Below are positions 16,414 through 24,965 of a DNA stretch of 64,000 bases, piece after piece; positions within the stretch are counted from its first letter, which is position 1, and every line of letters starts with the position of its first letter. Source of the stretch: Pusillibacter faecalis. GTDB taxonomy: Bacteria; Bacillota; Clostridia; Oscillospirales; Oscillospiraceae. The notes beneath the pieces were generated by a model. That model saw only the letters and a program-made list of their open reading frames with translations. It searched no databases and had not been told where the DNA came from. Both the position numbers and the translations under genes were made by a program. Where the stretch lies: positions 868,001-932,000 of the forward strand of contig NZ_AP023420.1 in the NCBI RefSeq assembly GCF_018408705.1. Reading direction: 5' to 3'.

Positions 16414-17567
16414 GAAGGACGCTGCTGATTCCCGCCCTGTTAGACCACCACTGGCCCTTGCTGCGGTGGGCCTTTATGTCTGATCAATGGGACCCGGTGG
16501 TGCTGGACACGGAAGCTGAAGAGCTGGGCCTTCGATACCTGCACAACGACCTGTGCTATCCATTCTTTCTGATCGCGGGCCAAGTGCTCTCGGCATTGCA
16601 ATCTGGACGCTATGACCCAGAGCGGACCGGCATACTGATCTCCCAGCCCGGGGATGGGTGCCGGGGCTCCTGCCTTATCCGACTGCTGCGGCCAGCACTG
16701 AACCGAGCGGGCTTCGATCAGGTGTCTCTGGTAAGCCTAAACGTGCGGGAGTTGGAGCGGGGGTCAGCGCTGCCGCTGTCCCTCTCCGCAGTCCGGCGGG
16801 CGCTGGCTGCGGCGTTCTGGGGAGATGCGATGCTGCTGGCATCCCACCAGACACGCCCCTACGAGGCCCATCCTGGCGACACGGACCATCTGGTACGGGC
16901 TTGGACGGGGACGCTCTCTCAGGACCTTGCCCAAAATCGGAACCTCTCCTCCTCTGGTATCTTGAACCGCTGCCGGGAAATGGCAGCGGATTTTCAGGCG
17001 GTGGAGCGGGCGCCGCGCCGCTGTAAGCGCGTGGCGGTAGTGGGAGACCTCTATACGAAATACTGCAGTTTGGGAAACTGGGACTTGGAACGCTATCTGG
17101 AGCATCATGGCTGCGAGGTGGCCGTCAATGGACTGACCTGGCACGCTTTATACTATTGGGACACCCATCTGACCGGGGTGCGGCGCCATGGGACAGCGCC
17201 GCTGCTCCGTTGGGCCTGCCGGCTCCAAGGGCAACTGTGCCGTATTTTGACGCAGTCGGACTTTGCCTCGCTACCGCCGTATCCAGAGCTGAAAGCCCTG
17301 GGTGCGCCCTTCTCCCGCTGCGCTGTGGGCGCAGGGTGGCTGTTGGCGGCAGAGACTGCCGCCTGGGTCCAGGCGGGGTACCCCAGAGTTCTTGCCACCC
17401 TCCCCTTCGCCTGCCTGCCGGGGCACATCTATGGCCGGGGCCAATATGCCGCGCTGCAGCGCCGGCTCCCTGGGAGTCTGATCGTAGGTGTAGACTTTGA
17501 CGCTTCGCTGCGGGAGGGCACGGTGCAAAGCCGCATTCAGATGCTGCTGGACTCCGCTCTATCATAA
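16410..17567 (+). CDS. 2-hydroxyacyl-CoA dehydratase (HgdB/DUF2229)-like protein, copy 2
   Basis: 385 residues, paralogous to the gene before it. Shared landmarks are 'LHNDLCYPFFLIAGQVLSAL', 'GDGCRGSC' (C84/C88), 'YTKYCSLGNWDL', 'PFACLPGHIYGRGQYAALQR' and 'VDFDAS'. Every cysteine position that could hold a cluster in copy 1 is kept here. Translation is coupled to copy 1 by the ATGA overlap, so the products may form a heterodimer, as classical dehydratase alpha/beta subunits do. That is inference. No CoA-transferase or dehydrogenase gene flanks the pair. Confidence 0.7.
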   Translation: MRRTLLIPALLDHHWPLLRWAFMSDQWDPVVLDTEAEELGLRYLHNDLCYPFFLIAGQVLSALQSGRYDPERTGILISQPGDGCRGSCLIRLLRPALNRAGFDQVSLVSLNVRELERGSALPLSLSAVRRALAAAFWGDAMLLASHQTRPYEAHPGDTDHLVRAWTGTLSQDLAQNRNLSSSGILNRCREMAADFQAVERAPRRCKRVAVVGDLYTKYCSLGNWDLERYLEHHGCEVAVNGLTWHALYYWDTHLTGVRRHGTAPLLRWACRLQGQLCRILTQSDFASLPPYPELKALGAPFSRCAVGAGWLLAAETAAWVQAGYPRVLATLPFACLPGHIYGRGQYAALQRRLPGSLIVGVDFDASLREGTVQSRIQMLLDSALS

Positions 17568-17720
17568 GCGGTTCTCTGCAATCCGCCGCTCTGGAGCGCG
17601 CCCAAATAGCCAATTTCCGCCTATTGCACGAATCCGCCAAAGGGGATGGTCTCCCGCTATCGCTTCCTGCCGCAATGCCGGGCGATTTTGTGAACTTTTT
17701 TTGCATTTTTCCATTTTTCT

Positions 17721-17749
17721 TTGCATTCGATGGGTATTTGTGGTATGCT
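17721..17749 (+). promoter_or_regulatory. secA promoter
   Basis: TTGCAT (17721-17726), a 17-base spacer, TATGCT (17744-17749), 45 bases upstream of the secA ATG. Confidence 0.6.
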
Positions 17750-17794
17750 AATTCCGCTTGTTAATTACTCCTGATCGGAAAGGATGTTCAAGAT

Positions 17795-20545
17795 ATGAGT
17801 CTTCTGAAAAGTATCTTTGGAGATGCCAGCTCCCGGGAGCTGAAATCCATTTACCCCATTGTGGACAAGGTGGAGGCCCTGGCCGACGAGTACAAAGCCA
17901 TGACCGACGCCCAGCTCCAGGCCAAGACGCCGGAGTTCAGGGAACGCCTGCAGCATGGTGAAACCTTAGACGACATCCTGCCAGAAGCCTTTGCCGCTGT
18001 ACGGGAAGCCGCCGACCGGGTGCTGGGCATGCGCCCTTACCGGGTCCAGCTGGTGGGCGGCGTGGTATTGCACCAAGGCCGGATTGCCGAGATGAAAACC
18101 GGCGAGGGCAAAACCCTGGTGGCCACCCTTCCCGCCTATCTGAACGCTCTGGCAGGCCGGGGTGTGCATATCGTCACTGTCAACGACTACCTGGCTAAGC
18201 GTGACAGTGAGTGGATGGGCAAGGTGCACCGCTTTTTGGGGCTGAAGGTGGGTCTCATTATTCACGGCCTCAGCTCCAAGGAGCGCCAAGAAGCCTACGC
18301 CGCCGACATCACCTACGGCACCAACAACGAGATGGGATTCGACTACCTCCGGGACAACATGTGCATTTATGCAAGCGAGCTGGTGCAGCGGGGCCACGCC
18401 TTTGCCATCGTGGACGAGGTGGACTCCATTCTGATCGACGAGGCCCGTACGCCTCTGATTATTTCCGGCCAAGGAGAAAAGTCCACCCAGCTCTACGACA
18501 TGGCGGAGATGTTCGTCTCCCGCCTGAAAAAACAGGTGGTGGTCCAGGTGGACAACAAGGAGGAAGAGGACGCCGACATCGACGCGGACTATATTGTGGA
18601 TGAAAAGGCAAAAACCGCTACGCTCACCGCCCGGGGCATCACCAAGGCGGAGGAGTTCTTCCATGTGGAAAACCTGTCTGATCCCAGTAACTCCACCCTC
18701 AGCCACCATATCAACCAGGCCCTGAAGGCCCACGGCACCATGAAGCGGGACATCGACTACGTGGTGAAGGACGGCGAGGTTATCATCGTGGACGAGTTCA
18801 CCGGTCGTCTCATGTTCGGCCGGCGCTACTCCAACGGCCTCCATCAGGCCATCGAGGCCAAGGAACACGTAGGCGTCAAAAGTGAGAACAAGACCCTCGC
18901 CACCATCACCTTCCAGAACTACTTCCGGCTCTATGACAAGCTCTCCGGCATGACCGGCACCGCCATGACCGAGCAGGAGGAGTTCGGTACCATCTACAAT
19001 CTCGATATCGTGGAGATCCCCACCAACCGCCCCAACCAGCGCCATGACCACCACGACGTGGTCTACAAGACCGAGGCAGGCAAATACCGGGCCGTGATCC
19101 AGCAGGTCAAGGAGTGCCACGAAAAGGGTCAGCCCGTGCTGGTAGGCACCGTCTCCATTGAGAAGAACGAGCTGCTCAGCAAGCTCCTCAGTAAGGAGGG
19201 GATTCCACACAACCTCCTCAACGCCAAAAACCATGAGAAGGAAGCGGAGATCGTGGCCCAGGCGGGCAAGCTGGGCGCCGTCACCGTAGCCACCAATATG
19301 GCCGGCCGCGGAACTGATATCATGCTGGGAGGCAACGCCGAGTACCTGGCCCGGGCCGATCTGTTGAAGGCCGGTTACTCCGAGGAGGTCATTGTGGACG
19401 CCACCGGCTATGCCGAGACGGGCAACGAGGAAATTCTCTCCGCCCGGAAACTGTTTTCTGAGAAGATGGCCCAGCACAAGGCCGAAATTGCCGACGAGGC
19501 GGAGAGGGTCCGGGAGGCCGGCGGCCTCTTCATTATCGGTACGGAGCGCCATGAGTCCCGCCGAATTGACAATCAGCTGCGCGGACGTGCCGGCCGGCAG
19601 GGAGACCCGGGTGAAACCCGCTTCTATATCTCCCTGGAAGATGACCTGATGCGTCTTTTTGGCGGCGACCGCATCACCAACATGATGGAGCGGTTTGATC
19701 TGGACGAGGACACTCCCATTGAGAATAAGATGCTCTCCAAGGCCATTGAAAACGCCCAGACCACTGTGGAGTCCCGGAACTTCCAGTCCCGGAAATCCGT
19801 ACTGGAATACGATGACGTCATGAACAAGCAGCGGGAGATCATCTACGCCCAGCGCCGTCAGGTGCTGGACGGCCTGGACATCAAGGCAACGGTCTTGAAC
19901 ATGATGCGCACCTCCATTGCAAACCACGTCTCCTTGGCCTTTGGCGGCAGCGCCCATCTGGACGCTGCCGGCTACCGGGAGATGCTGCGGGGCCTCACGG
20001 GGACCTTCTTCGCACCCGGCGCCGTGGAGCTTTCAGAGGCAGAGATCTCCAGCAAAACCCAGGAGGAGCTAACAGACCTCTTTGCAGAGGCCGCGGAAAA
20101 GACCTATGAGGTGAAGGAGCAAGAGATCACACCGCCCATCATGCGAGAACTGGAGCGGGTCATCATGCTGCGGGTGGTGGACGAGTACTGGATGGACCAT
20201 ATCGACGCCATGGACGACCTCAAACAGGGCATTCGCTTACAGTCTTACGGCAACAACAACCCGGTGGACGTCTATAAGCGGGAGTCCCTGGAGATGTTCG
20301 AAGAGATGATCTCCGCCATTCAGGATGAGACCGTCCGCCGCCTCTACTCCGTCCGCTTGAAGAAGGATGAAGAGGTCAAGCGGGAGCGGGTGGCCAAGGG
20401 CATGGTGGAAAATGTGGGCGGCGACGGCACGAAGCCCAAGAAGCAGCCGGTCAAGGTCAATAAAATCGGCCGCAATGATCCCTGCCCTTGCGGAAGCGGC
20501 CTCAAATGGAAAAAGTGTACCTGTAAAGAATACCATGACCAATAA
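17795..20545 (+). CDS. secA: Preprotein translocase ATPase SecA
   Basis: A 916-residue motor of the Sec secretion channel. Walker A is '[11 protein letters not shown]' near 100, the DEVD box is '[15 protein letters not shown]', the second nucleotide fold shows '[11 protein letters not shown]' and '[10 protein letters not shown]', and the preprotein crosslinking and helical wing/scaffold domains follow. The extreme C-terminus is a zinc-binding SEC-C motif, '[17 protein letters not shown]', which contacts SecB or ribosomes in other bacteria. Length is slightly above B. subtilis SecA because of an acidic insertion ('[14 protein letters not shown]') near 250. It is monocistronic. Confidence 0.98.
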   Translation: MSLLKSIFGDASSRELKSIYPIVDKVEALADEYKAMTDAQLQAKTPEFRERLQHGETLDDILPEAFAAVREAADRVLGMRPYRVQLVGGVVLHQGRIAEMKTGEGKTLVATLPAYLNALAGRGVHIVTVNDYLAKRDSEWMGKVHRFLGLKVGLIIHGLSSKERQEAYAADITYGTNNEMGFDYLRDNMCIYASELVQRGHAFAIVDEVDSILIDEARTPLIISGQGEKSTQLYDMAEMFVSRLKKQVVVQVDNKEEEDADIDADYIVDEKAKTATLTARGITKAEEFFHVENLSDPSNSTLSHHINQALKAHGTMKRDIDYVVKDGEVIIVDEFTGRLMFGRRYSNGLHQAIEAKEHVGVKSENKTLATITFQNYFRLYDKLSGMTGTAMTEQEEFGTIYNLDIVEIPTNRPNQRHDHHDVVYKTEAGKYRAVIQQVKECHEKGQPVLVGTVSIEKNELLSKLLSKEGIPHNLLNAKNHEKEAEIVAQAGKLGAVTVATNMAGRGTDIMLGGNAEYLARADLLKAGYSEEVIVDATGYAETGNEEILSARKLFSEKMAQHKAEIADEAERVREAGGLFIIGTERHESRRIDNQLRGRAGRQGDPGETRFYISLEDDLMRLFGGDRITNMMERFDLDEDTPIENKMLSKAIENAQTTVESRNFQSRKSVLEYDDVMNKQREIIYAQRRQVLDGLDIKATVLNMMRTSIANHVSLAFGGSAHLDAAGYREMLRGLTGTFFAPGAVELSEAEISSKTQEELTDLFAEAAEKTYEVKEQEITPPIMRELERVIMLRVVDEYWMDHIDAMDDLKQGIRLQSYGNNNPVDVYKRESLEMFEEMISAIQDETVRRLYSVRLKKDEEVKRERVAKGMVENVGGDGTKPKKQPVKVNKIGRNDPCPCGSGLKWKKCTCKEYHDQ

Positions 20546-20933
20546 GGGTAGGGCTGCGGACCATGCGAGCAGGCCGCGTCAATGGCGCAGTTATGCGGCA
20601 GTGCATTATAACCTTGCTACCGGGGCTATGTGATCATAAAGCTCGGCATACTCCTGTCCCTGTCAAAGCAGCTTTCCAGGGAAAAATGCACCCGCAAGGA
20701 GTACCACGAGTGATCTTGAGGTCCCCCCTTCCTTTCCGCCAGTGGCGTCGTCGGTCACTGCGCCGCCCCGGCGGATTGAGGCAGAGCGTCACCTAATATG
20801 GTGAATATCACGCAACGTCCCTGATTTTCCAGGGCAAATCAACGGGGAGACACGTATGGTTTTCCCCCTTCTCTCCCCCTGTTCTCTCCTGCCGGAGGGC
20901 AGGGGGATGTTTTTGTGAAAGGAGCGGCTGAAT
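20546..20933. other. Non-coding stretch after secA containing a decayed secA 3'-end copy
   Basis: No intact gene is seen. At about 20675-20713 one frame reads 'REKCTRKEYHE' and then a TGA, closely matching the true SecA end '[11 protein letters not shown]', with the underlying bases similar over about 30 positions. I read this as a remnant of a duplicated secA tail. Near the right end, a C-rich/G-rich hairpin (20875-20905) precedes TTTTT. Confidence 0.5.
20875..20914 (+). terminator. Possible terminator or leader attenuator
   Basis: CCCCCT (20875-20880) can pair with AGGGGG (20901-20906), with a nested CTCC/GGAG hairpin, followed by TTTTT at 20910-20914. It ends only 20 bases before the next start codon, so it may serve the secA side or attenuate the downstream genes. 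Confidence 0.35.
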
Positions 20934-21173
20934 ATGGAACATCCAGATGAGATCGTCCGGCTGCTGCGCTGCATCCGCAATCTGCTCTTCGGAGTAGGGC
21001 TTATGCTGTTCGCCCTGGGCATCCTGGCTTTTGGATTGATGTTCACCCAAGGCACTCCCATCTTCGGAGTGATCTTTTATGGGAGTGCCCTTTTGTTTTT
21101 ATTGGGTGCTATCTGGTGGTTCTGCTCCCACCGTCTCTCTGACCCGGTGGACGATCCCCCGGAACCTCTTTGA
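20934..21173 (+). CDS. Small two-helix membrane protein, unknown function
   Basis: 79 residues. Residues about 17-37 ('LLFGVGLMLFALGILAFGLM') and 43-63 ('IFGVIFYGSALLFLLGAIWW') are hydrophobic enough to span the membrane, with a short charged N-terminus and an acidic, proline-rich C-terminus. The ATG follows AAAGGAG. No family recognised. It is followed 40 bases later by pgeF and may share its transcript. Confidence 0.65.
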   Translation: MEHPDEIVRLLRCIRNLLFGVGLMLFALGILAFGLMFTQGTPIFGVIFYGSALLFLLGAIWWFCSHRLSDPVDDPPEPL

Positions 21174-21213
21174 ACCTTCTCTATCTCTCCACACTCAGTC
21201 AAAGGAGGTCTTC

Positions 21214-22029
21214 ATGTCTTTCACCACACATGTGCAAAACGATTTGGTCTGGCTCACTTCTTCCCTGTTGGGCGGGAGCCCCCATGGCTTTTCCACCCGG
21301 AAAGGCGGCGTCAGCCCCGCCCCTTGGGACTCCCTGAACCTGCGCAGCGGCTGCGGCGACAGGCAGGATCATGTGTTGGAAAACTTTCACCGCCTCTGCT
21401 GGGCGGTGGGCATCACTGCGGACCGGCTGGTGCTCTCCAAGCAGGTCCACGAGACCACTGTCCGTCCTTGCACCTTCTCCGATGCCGGAAAGGGCCTCTG
21501 GCTAAAACAGGACTATACCGCTGACGCTCTGATCACCAATGAGCCAGGGCTGCCGCTCACGGTCTTCTCTGCTGACTGCGGCGTGATTTTGCTTCATGAC
21601 CCCATTCAGGGTGCCGTGGGCGCCGTCCACGCGGGCTGGCGCGGCTGTGCTGGCGGGATTCTGGAAAAAACTGTGGAGGAACTGCACCGGCTTTATGGCA
21701 GTCACCCATCGCATCTCCGGGCCGCCCTCGGCCCCTGCATCGGCCAGTGCTGTTTTGAGACTGATGATGATGTGCCGGAGGCCATGCTCGCCTCTCTGGG
21801 CCAGGACGCTGCGGCCTGCCTGAAACGGCAGGGTCCAAAGTGGCATGTGGACTTGGCGGGGCTGAACCGCCAGTGGCTGCTGCGTGCCGGGCTGCAGCCG
21901 GAACACATTGACGTTTCAGGTCTTTGCACCGCCTGCCACCCGGATCTCTTCTGGTCCCACCGAAAAATGAGGGAGAAGCGGGGCGTGCAGGCCGCCATCA
22001 TCTCTCTGCCAACAAGAGGTGCCACATGA
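21214..22029 (+). CDS. pgeF: Peptidoglycan editing factor / purine nucleoside phosphorylase-like (YfiH family)
   Basis: 271 residues of the multicopper-oxidase-like laccase-domain family. Diagnostic motifs are 'HGFSTRKGGVS', 'KQVHE', 'FSADCGVILLHDP', 'AVHAGWRGCAGG', 'LGPCIGQCCFE' and the C-terminal 'CTACHPDLFWSHRK'. E. coli YfiH prevents L-serine from entering cell-wall precursors, and relatives act on purine nucleosides. ATG 21214 is preceded by AAAGGAGG at ideal spacing; a longer frame upstream lacks one. Its stop overlaps the next gene's start as ATGA (22026-22029). Confidence 0.9.
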   Translation: MSFTTHVQNDLVWLTSSLLGGSPHGFSTRKGGVSPAPWDSLNLRSGCGDRQDHVLENFHRLCWAVGITADRLVLSKQVHETTVRPCTFSDAGKGLWLKQDYTADALITNEPGLPLTVFSADCGVILLHDPIQGAVGAVHAGWRGCAGGILEKTVEELHRLYGSHPSHLRAALGPCIGQCCFETDDDVPEAMLASLGQDAAACLKRQGPKWHVDLAGLNRQWLLRAGLQPEHIDVSGLCTACHPDLFWSHRKMREKRGVQAAIISLPTRGAT

Positions 22030-23537
22030 GACATCGCCTTTTGCGAGCCATCTGCATCGCGCTTTTGCCGCTTCTTCTTTCTGCTTGCTGGCAGGACGCG
22101 CCGCCGGTGGAGAGCTCACTCCTCCCTCAGGAGGAGGAACCCTCTGATACCGGAAGTCTTTCTCTTCCTGAGCAGTTCTCCCTGGCCTATGCGCCGGGAG
22201 AAAGCCTGGACCCGATCACCTGCGCGGACGGAATGCAGCAGGTCGTTGCTTCGCTGCTGTGCGAGGGTCTGTTTCGCCTGGGACCGGATTTTGAGCCGGA
22301 ACCCTGGCTCTGCAAGAGCTATACCTATGATCCCGTCTCGTATACCTATGTCTTCACTCTCTATCACGGTATCACGTTTTCTGACGGCTCTTTCCTTACC
22401 TCCGCAGACGTCAAAGCAACCTTGGACCGTGCGCGCAGCTCAGAGCGATATGGGGCAAGGCTCTCTGACGTCACAGGGATCACTGCTGGCAGCGAGACTG
22501 TCACCGTCACACTCGCCGGTCCCAATACAGGGTTTCCTGCTCTTTTGGATATCCCCATTGTCAAAGACGGTACCTGGGAGCGTCCCGTTGGTACTGGCCC
22601 ATATCTCTTTTCTGCTGAGGATTCCGGCGACTGGCTCATTGCCAATCAGTCCTGGTGGCGTGGAGCGAAGCAGCCTCTGGACCGTATCGCTTTGGTAGAG
22701 GCCAGCGATCAAGACACTCTGCTCTACCGCTTCAGCTCCCACGACGTGCAGCTGATGACCGCCGATCTGACCGGCACCACTCCTATCAGCGCGACCGATA
22801 ATGTCACCTATTTGGACGCGGGCACCACGGTTTTACAGTATCTTGGCTGCAATACCACTCGGGCGCCGTTGGACGATCCAGCGCTGCGTCGCTGCCTATG
22901 GTCCGGGATCGACCGCTCCGAATTGGTCAGTGCCTTTTTCTCCGGCCATGGCATAGCCAGCCAGTTTCCACTCTCGCCCGCTTCTCCGCTGTATCCTCAG
23001 GAGTTGGAGGAGCGGTATTCCGCTGCCTCGCTCTCCTCAGCCTTGTCAGATATATCTGGCCGGCGCCCTCTCACACTACTGGTCAATGAGGAAAACCGCT
23101 TCAAGGTTTCTGCCGCACAGCAAATTGCCAAGGAATTTACAGCCGCAGGCATTTCGGTTTCTGTCAACGCCCTGCCTTGGGCGGAGTATACTGCCGCCTT
23201 GGCCGCCGGAAAGTTTGATCTCTATTATGGTGAGGTGAAACTCACCGCAGACTGGGACCTCACTGCCCTTTTGGGAACCGGCGGTCCCCTCAACTACGGC
23301 GGCTGGGCCGACCCTCAGACTGACCAGCTGCTGTCTGCCCTTTCCTCCGCCACAGACCGAATCGGCGCCATGGAGCGGCTATGCTCCTACCTCAAGACAC
23401 AGGCTCCCATCCTGCCGGTGTGCTTCAAATCTACCTCCGTGCTAGTGCAGGCCAATGTGGTGGATGGCCTGAAACCCACCATGGCAGAGCCCTTCTACAA
23501 CTTCTCGGACTGCATTGTGCATCTTCGGAAGACGTAA
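22026..23537 (+). CDS. Peptide/oligopeptide ABC-transporter substrate-binding lipoprotein
   Basis: 503 residues with a lipoprotein signal: basic start, hydrophobic core and lipobox 'LLSAC'. The body is an SBP_bac_5 (OppA/DppA) fold, with 'FTLYHGITFSDGSFLTSADV' and 'RPVGTGPYLF' as its landmarks. It would bind peptides outside the cell. Permease and ATPase genes are not adjacent, so it is an orphan binding protein or docks to a transporter encoded elsewhere. Translation is coupled to pgeF by a four-base overlap, perhaps linking cell-wall editing with peptide recovery (inference). Confidence 0.9.
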   Translation: MRHRLLRAICIALLPLLLSACWQDAPPVESSLLPQEEEPSDTGSLSLPEQFSLAYAPGESLDPITCADGMQQVVASLLCEGLFRLGPDFEPEPWLCKSYTYDPVSYTYVFTLYHGITFSDGSFLTSADVKATLDRARSSERYGARLSDVTGITAGSETVTVTLAGPNTGFPALLDIPIVKDGTWERPVGTGPYLFSAEDSGDWLIANQSWWRGAKQPLDRIALVEASDQDTLLYRFSSHDVQLMTADLTGTTPISATDNVTYLDAGTTVLQYLGCNTTRAPLDDPALRRCLWSGIDRSELVSAFFSGHGIASQFPLSPASPLYPQELEERYSAASLSSALSDISGRRPLTLLVNEENRFKVSAAQQIAKEFTAAGISVSVNALPWAEYTAALAAGKFDLYYGEVKLTADWDLTALLGTGGPLNYGGWADPQTDQLLSALSSATDRIGAMERLCSYLKTQAPILPVCFKSTSVLVQANVVDGLKPTMAEPFYNFSDCIVHLRKT

Positions 23538-23615
23538 AGACATTCTTCTATCTATAGAGTCTCTTACCGGTGTTGGATTTCTCCCGCCCACAGGTTGGAG
23601 GCGCATATCAATGAG

Positions 23616-23649
23616 GCCGTGGTCATTCTAAAGAATGACCACGGCTTTT
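23616..23649 (+). terminator. Rho-independent terminator of the pgeF transcript
   Basis: A perfect 13-bp stem pairs 23616-23628 with 23633-23645 around a 4-base loop, followed by TTTT. Confidence 0.85.
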
Positions 23650-23768
23650 CTCTGCAAGACTTGACTCCTCCAATACATCCTCTGTATAAAACTGAAACAG
23701 CCAACCGCACATAGGCCAGCAGCTATCGTAGGGAGCACTCCCTTCGTCAAAAACATCTCTTTGCTTTT

Positions 23769-24065
23769 TTATGTCCCCGCTCTATGCGTTGTTTCTGGTT
23801 CTAGTTCGCTTATAGATATCTTTTGTTCCGTCAGCAGCCGCAGCTTTTGCTCCCGCGTCAAGCGCTTGATGACGCTTTCCCGTCGCAGCGCCTCTGATCT
23901 GCCGGCCACCTCCTCCCGATAGACTAAGCACACCGGCAGCCGGCTCCGGGTGTACTTGGCGCCTTTTCCACTCTGGTGGACCGCCAGCCGATGCGCAATG
24001 TCGTTGGTACATCCCGTGTACAAGGAACCGTCCCGGCAGCGCAAGATATAGACACACCACGCCAC
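23769..24065 (-). CDS. GIY-YIG nuclease-fold protein (UPF0213/YhbQ type)
   Basis: 98 residues. The GIY-YIG core reads 'WCVYILRCRDGSLYTG', with the catalytic arginine in 'DIAHRL' and 'VYREEVAGRSEALRRE' completing the domain. I chose the GTG at 24065 because AGGGGGAG precedes it and the family usually starts a few residues before 'YIL'; longer frames run to 24242. It is a single-domain protein of the kind common in bacteria, acting on structured or damaged DNA in some relatives. It diverges from sigK. Confidence 0.85.
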   Translation of the reverse strand: MAWCVYILRCRDGSLYTGCTNDIAHRLAVHQSGKGAKYTRSRLPVCLVYREEVAGRSEALRRESVIKRLTREQKLRLLTEQKISISELEPETTHRAGT

Positions 24066-24256
24066 CGCAACTCCCCCTTCCCTGTACGTCATGATACCAC
24101 AGCTCACGCAGAAGTGCAAAGCATATGGACTTCCCTGCCCCGCATAGGTAACACTTGGGGATATCATCTCTGCCGCCCGCCGGAAGACCAGCTTTGGTCC
24201 CCCGCATGATGGGGAAGTCATTTTGAACGTGCCCACAGGCACATGGAGGTTTTTTT

Positions 24257-24901
24257 ATGCTCTCTGCCGCACTGCTGCTGTTTGCAAATACTCTGTTGTT
24301 TTCCCTGCGACTCTCTGGGGGCGGCTCCTTTCCAAAACCGCTGTCCGCTGCCGAGGAGCGGGAGTGGCTGGACCGCTATGCTCAGGGAGACCCGGAGGCC
24401 CGGAATGTGCTGATTGAGCGCAACCTGCGTTTGGTGGCTCATATTATTAAAAAGTATTATACTCAAAGTGCCGATCAGGAAGACCTGATTTCAATCGGCA
24501 CAATTGGTCTGATCAAGGGAATCTCAAGCTTTGATCCCACAAAGGGTGCTCGTTTAGCCACCTACGCCGCTCGCTGTATTGAAAACGAAATCCTGATGTA
24601 CTTCCGTGGCCAAAAAAAACTGCAGGGGGAGGTCTCCCTGTCAGACTCCATTGATACTGATAAGGAGGGCAACGCCCTGCAGCTCATGGATGTGGTCGGT
24701 GTAGACGACACCATGCTGGAGGACCTTCATGATCGTGACAACGCTCTGCGGCTGCGTGGATTGGTGCAAAAGTGCCTGACTCCCCGCGAGGCCGAAATTA
24801 TCCGCCTGCGGTATGGTCTGGGCGGTACCGTACCCTTGACCCAGCGGGAAGTGGCATCATCCTTTGGCATCTCCCGGAGTTATGTATCGCAGCGGCGCTA
24901 A
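24257..24901 (+). CDS. sigK: Sporulation sigma factor SigK, 5' part interrupted by a skin-like element
   Basis: As it stands the frame encodes 214 residues ending 'SYVSQRR'. The sequence follows SigK: a hydrophobic pro-region (residues about 1-22), 'NLRLVAHIIKKYY', 'DLISIGTIGLIKGI' and 'ATYAARCIENEILMYF' (region 2). Region 4 stops inside the last helix-turn-helix at 'FGISRSYVS'. The missing end lies at 35742-35830; joining codon 211 at the shared core gives 'SYVSRIEKRALEKL' and a 237-codon gene, the usual SigK length. SigK drives late mother-cell transcription and is made as a pro-protein. The ATG follows ATGGAGG. Uninterrupted function requires excision of the element. Confidence 0.92.
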   Translation: MLSAALLLFANTLLFSLRLSGGGSFPKPLSAAEEREWLDRYAQGDPEARNVLIERNLRLVAHIIKKYYTQSADQEDLISIGTIGLIKGISSFDPTKGARLATYAARCIENEILMYFRGQKKLQGEVSLSDSIDTDKEGNALQLMDVVGVDDTMLEDLHDRDNALRLRGLVQKCLTPREAEIIRLRYGLGGTVPLTQREVASSFGISRSYVSQRR

Positions 24902-24911
24902 TGTAAACGAT
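24882..24911. other. Left attachment site of the sigK element
   Basis: Core ATGTATCGC (24882-24890), eight bases (AGCGGCGC), then TAATGTAAACGAT (24899-24911). The inserted bases add the in-frame TAA at 24899 that ends the 5' part of sigK. Confidence 0.8.
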
Positions 24912-24927
24912 TTTGCCTTCAAAGAAA

Positions 24928-24945
24928 TGCGCCGCTGACGGCGCA
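24928..24945 (-). terminator. Terminator of the serine recombinase gene
   Basis: A perfect 7-bp stem pairs TGCGCCG (24928-24934) with CGGCGCA (24939-24945) around a 4-base loop. On the minus strand it is followed by TTTCTTT. It lies 20 bases past the recombinase stop. Confidence 0.55.
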
Positions 24946-24965
24946 AAGCCTTGCAACTACAGGGG

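Noticed and set aside
17966..19957. 663-codon open frame antisense to secA
   Set aside because: It mirrors the high-GC codon bias of secA, has no ribosome site and its translation shows no domain; it is a shadow frame.
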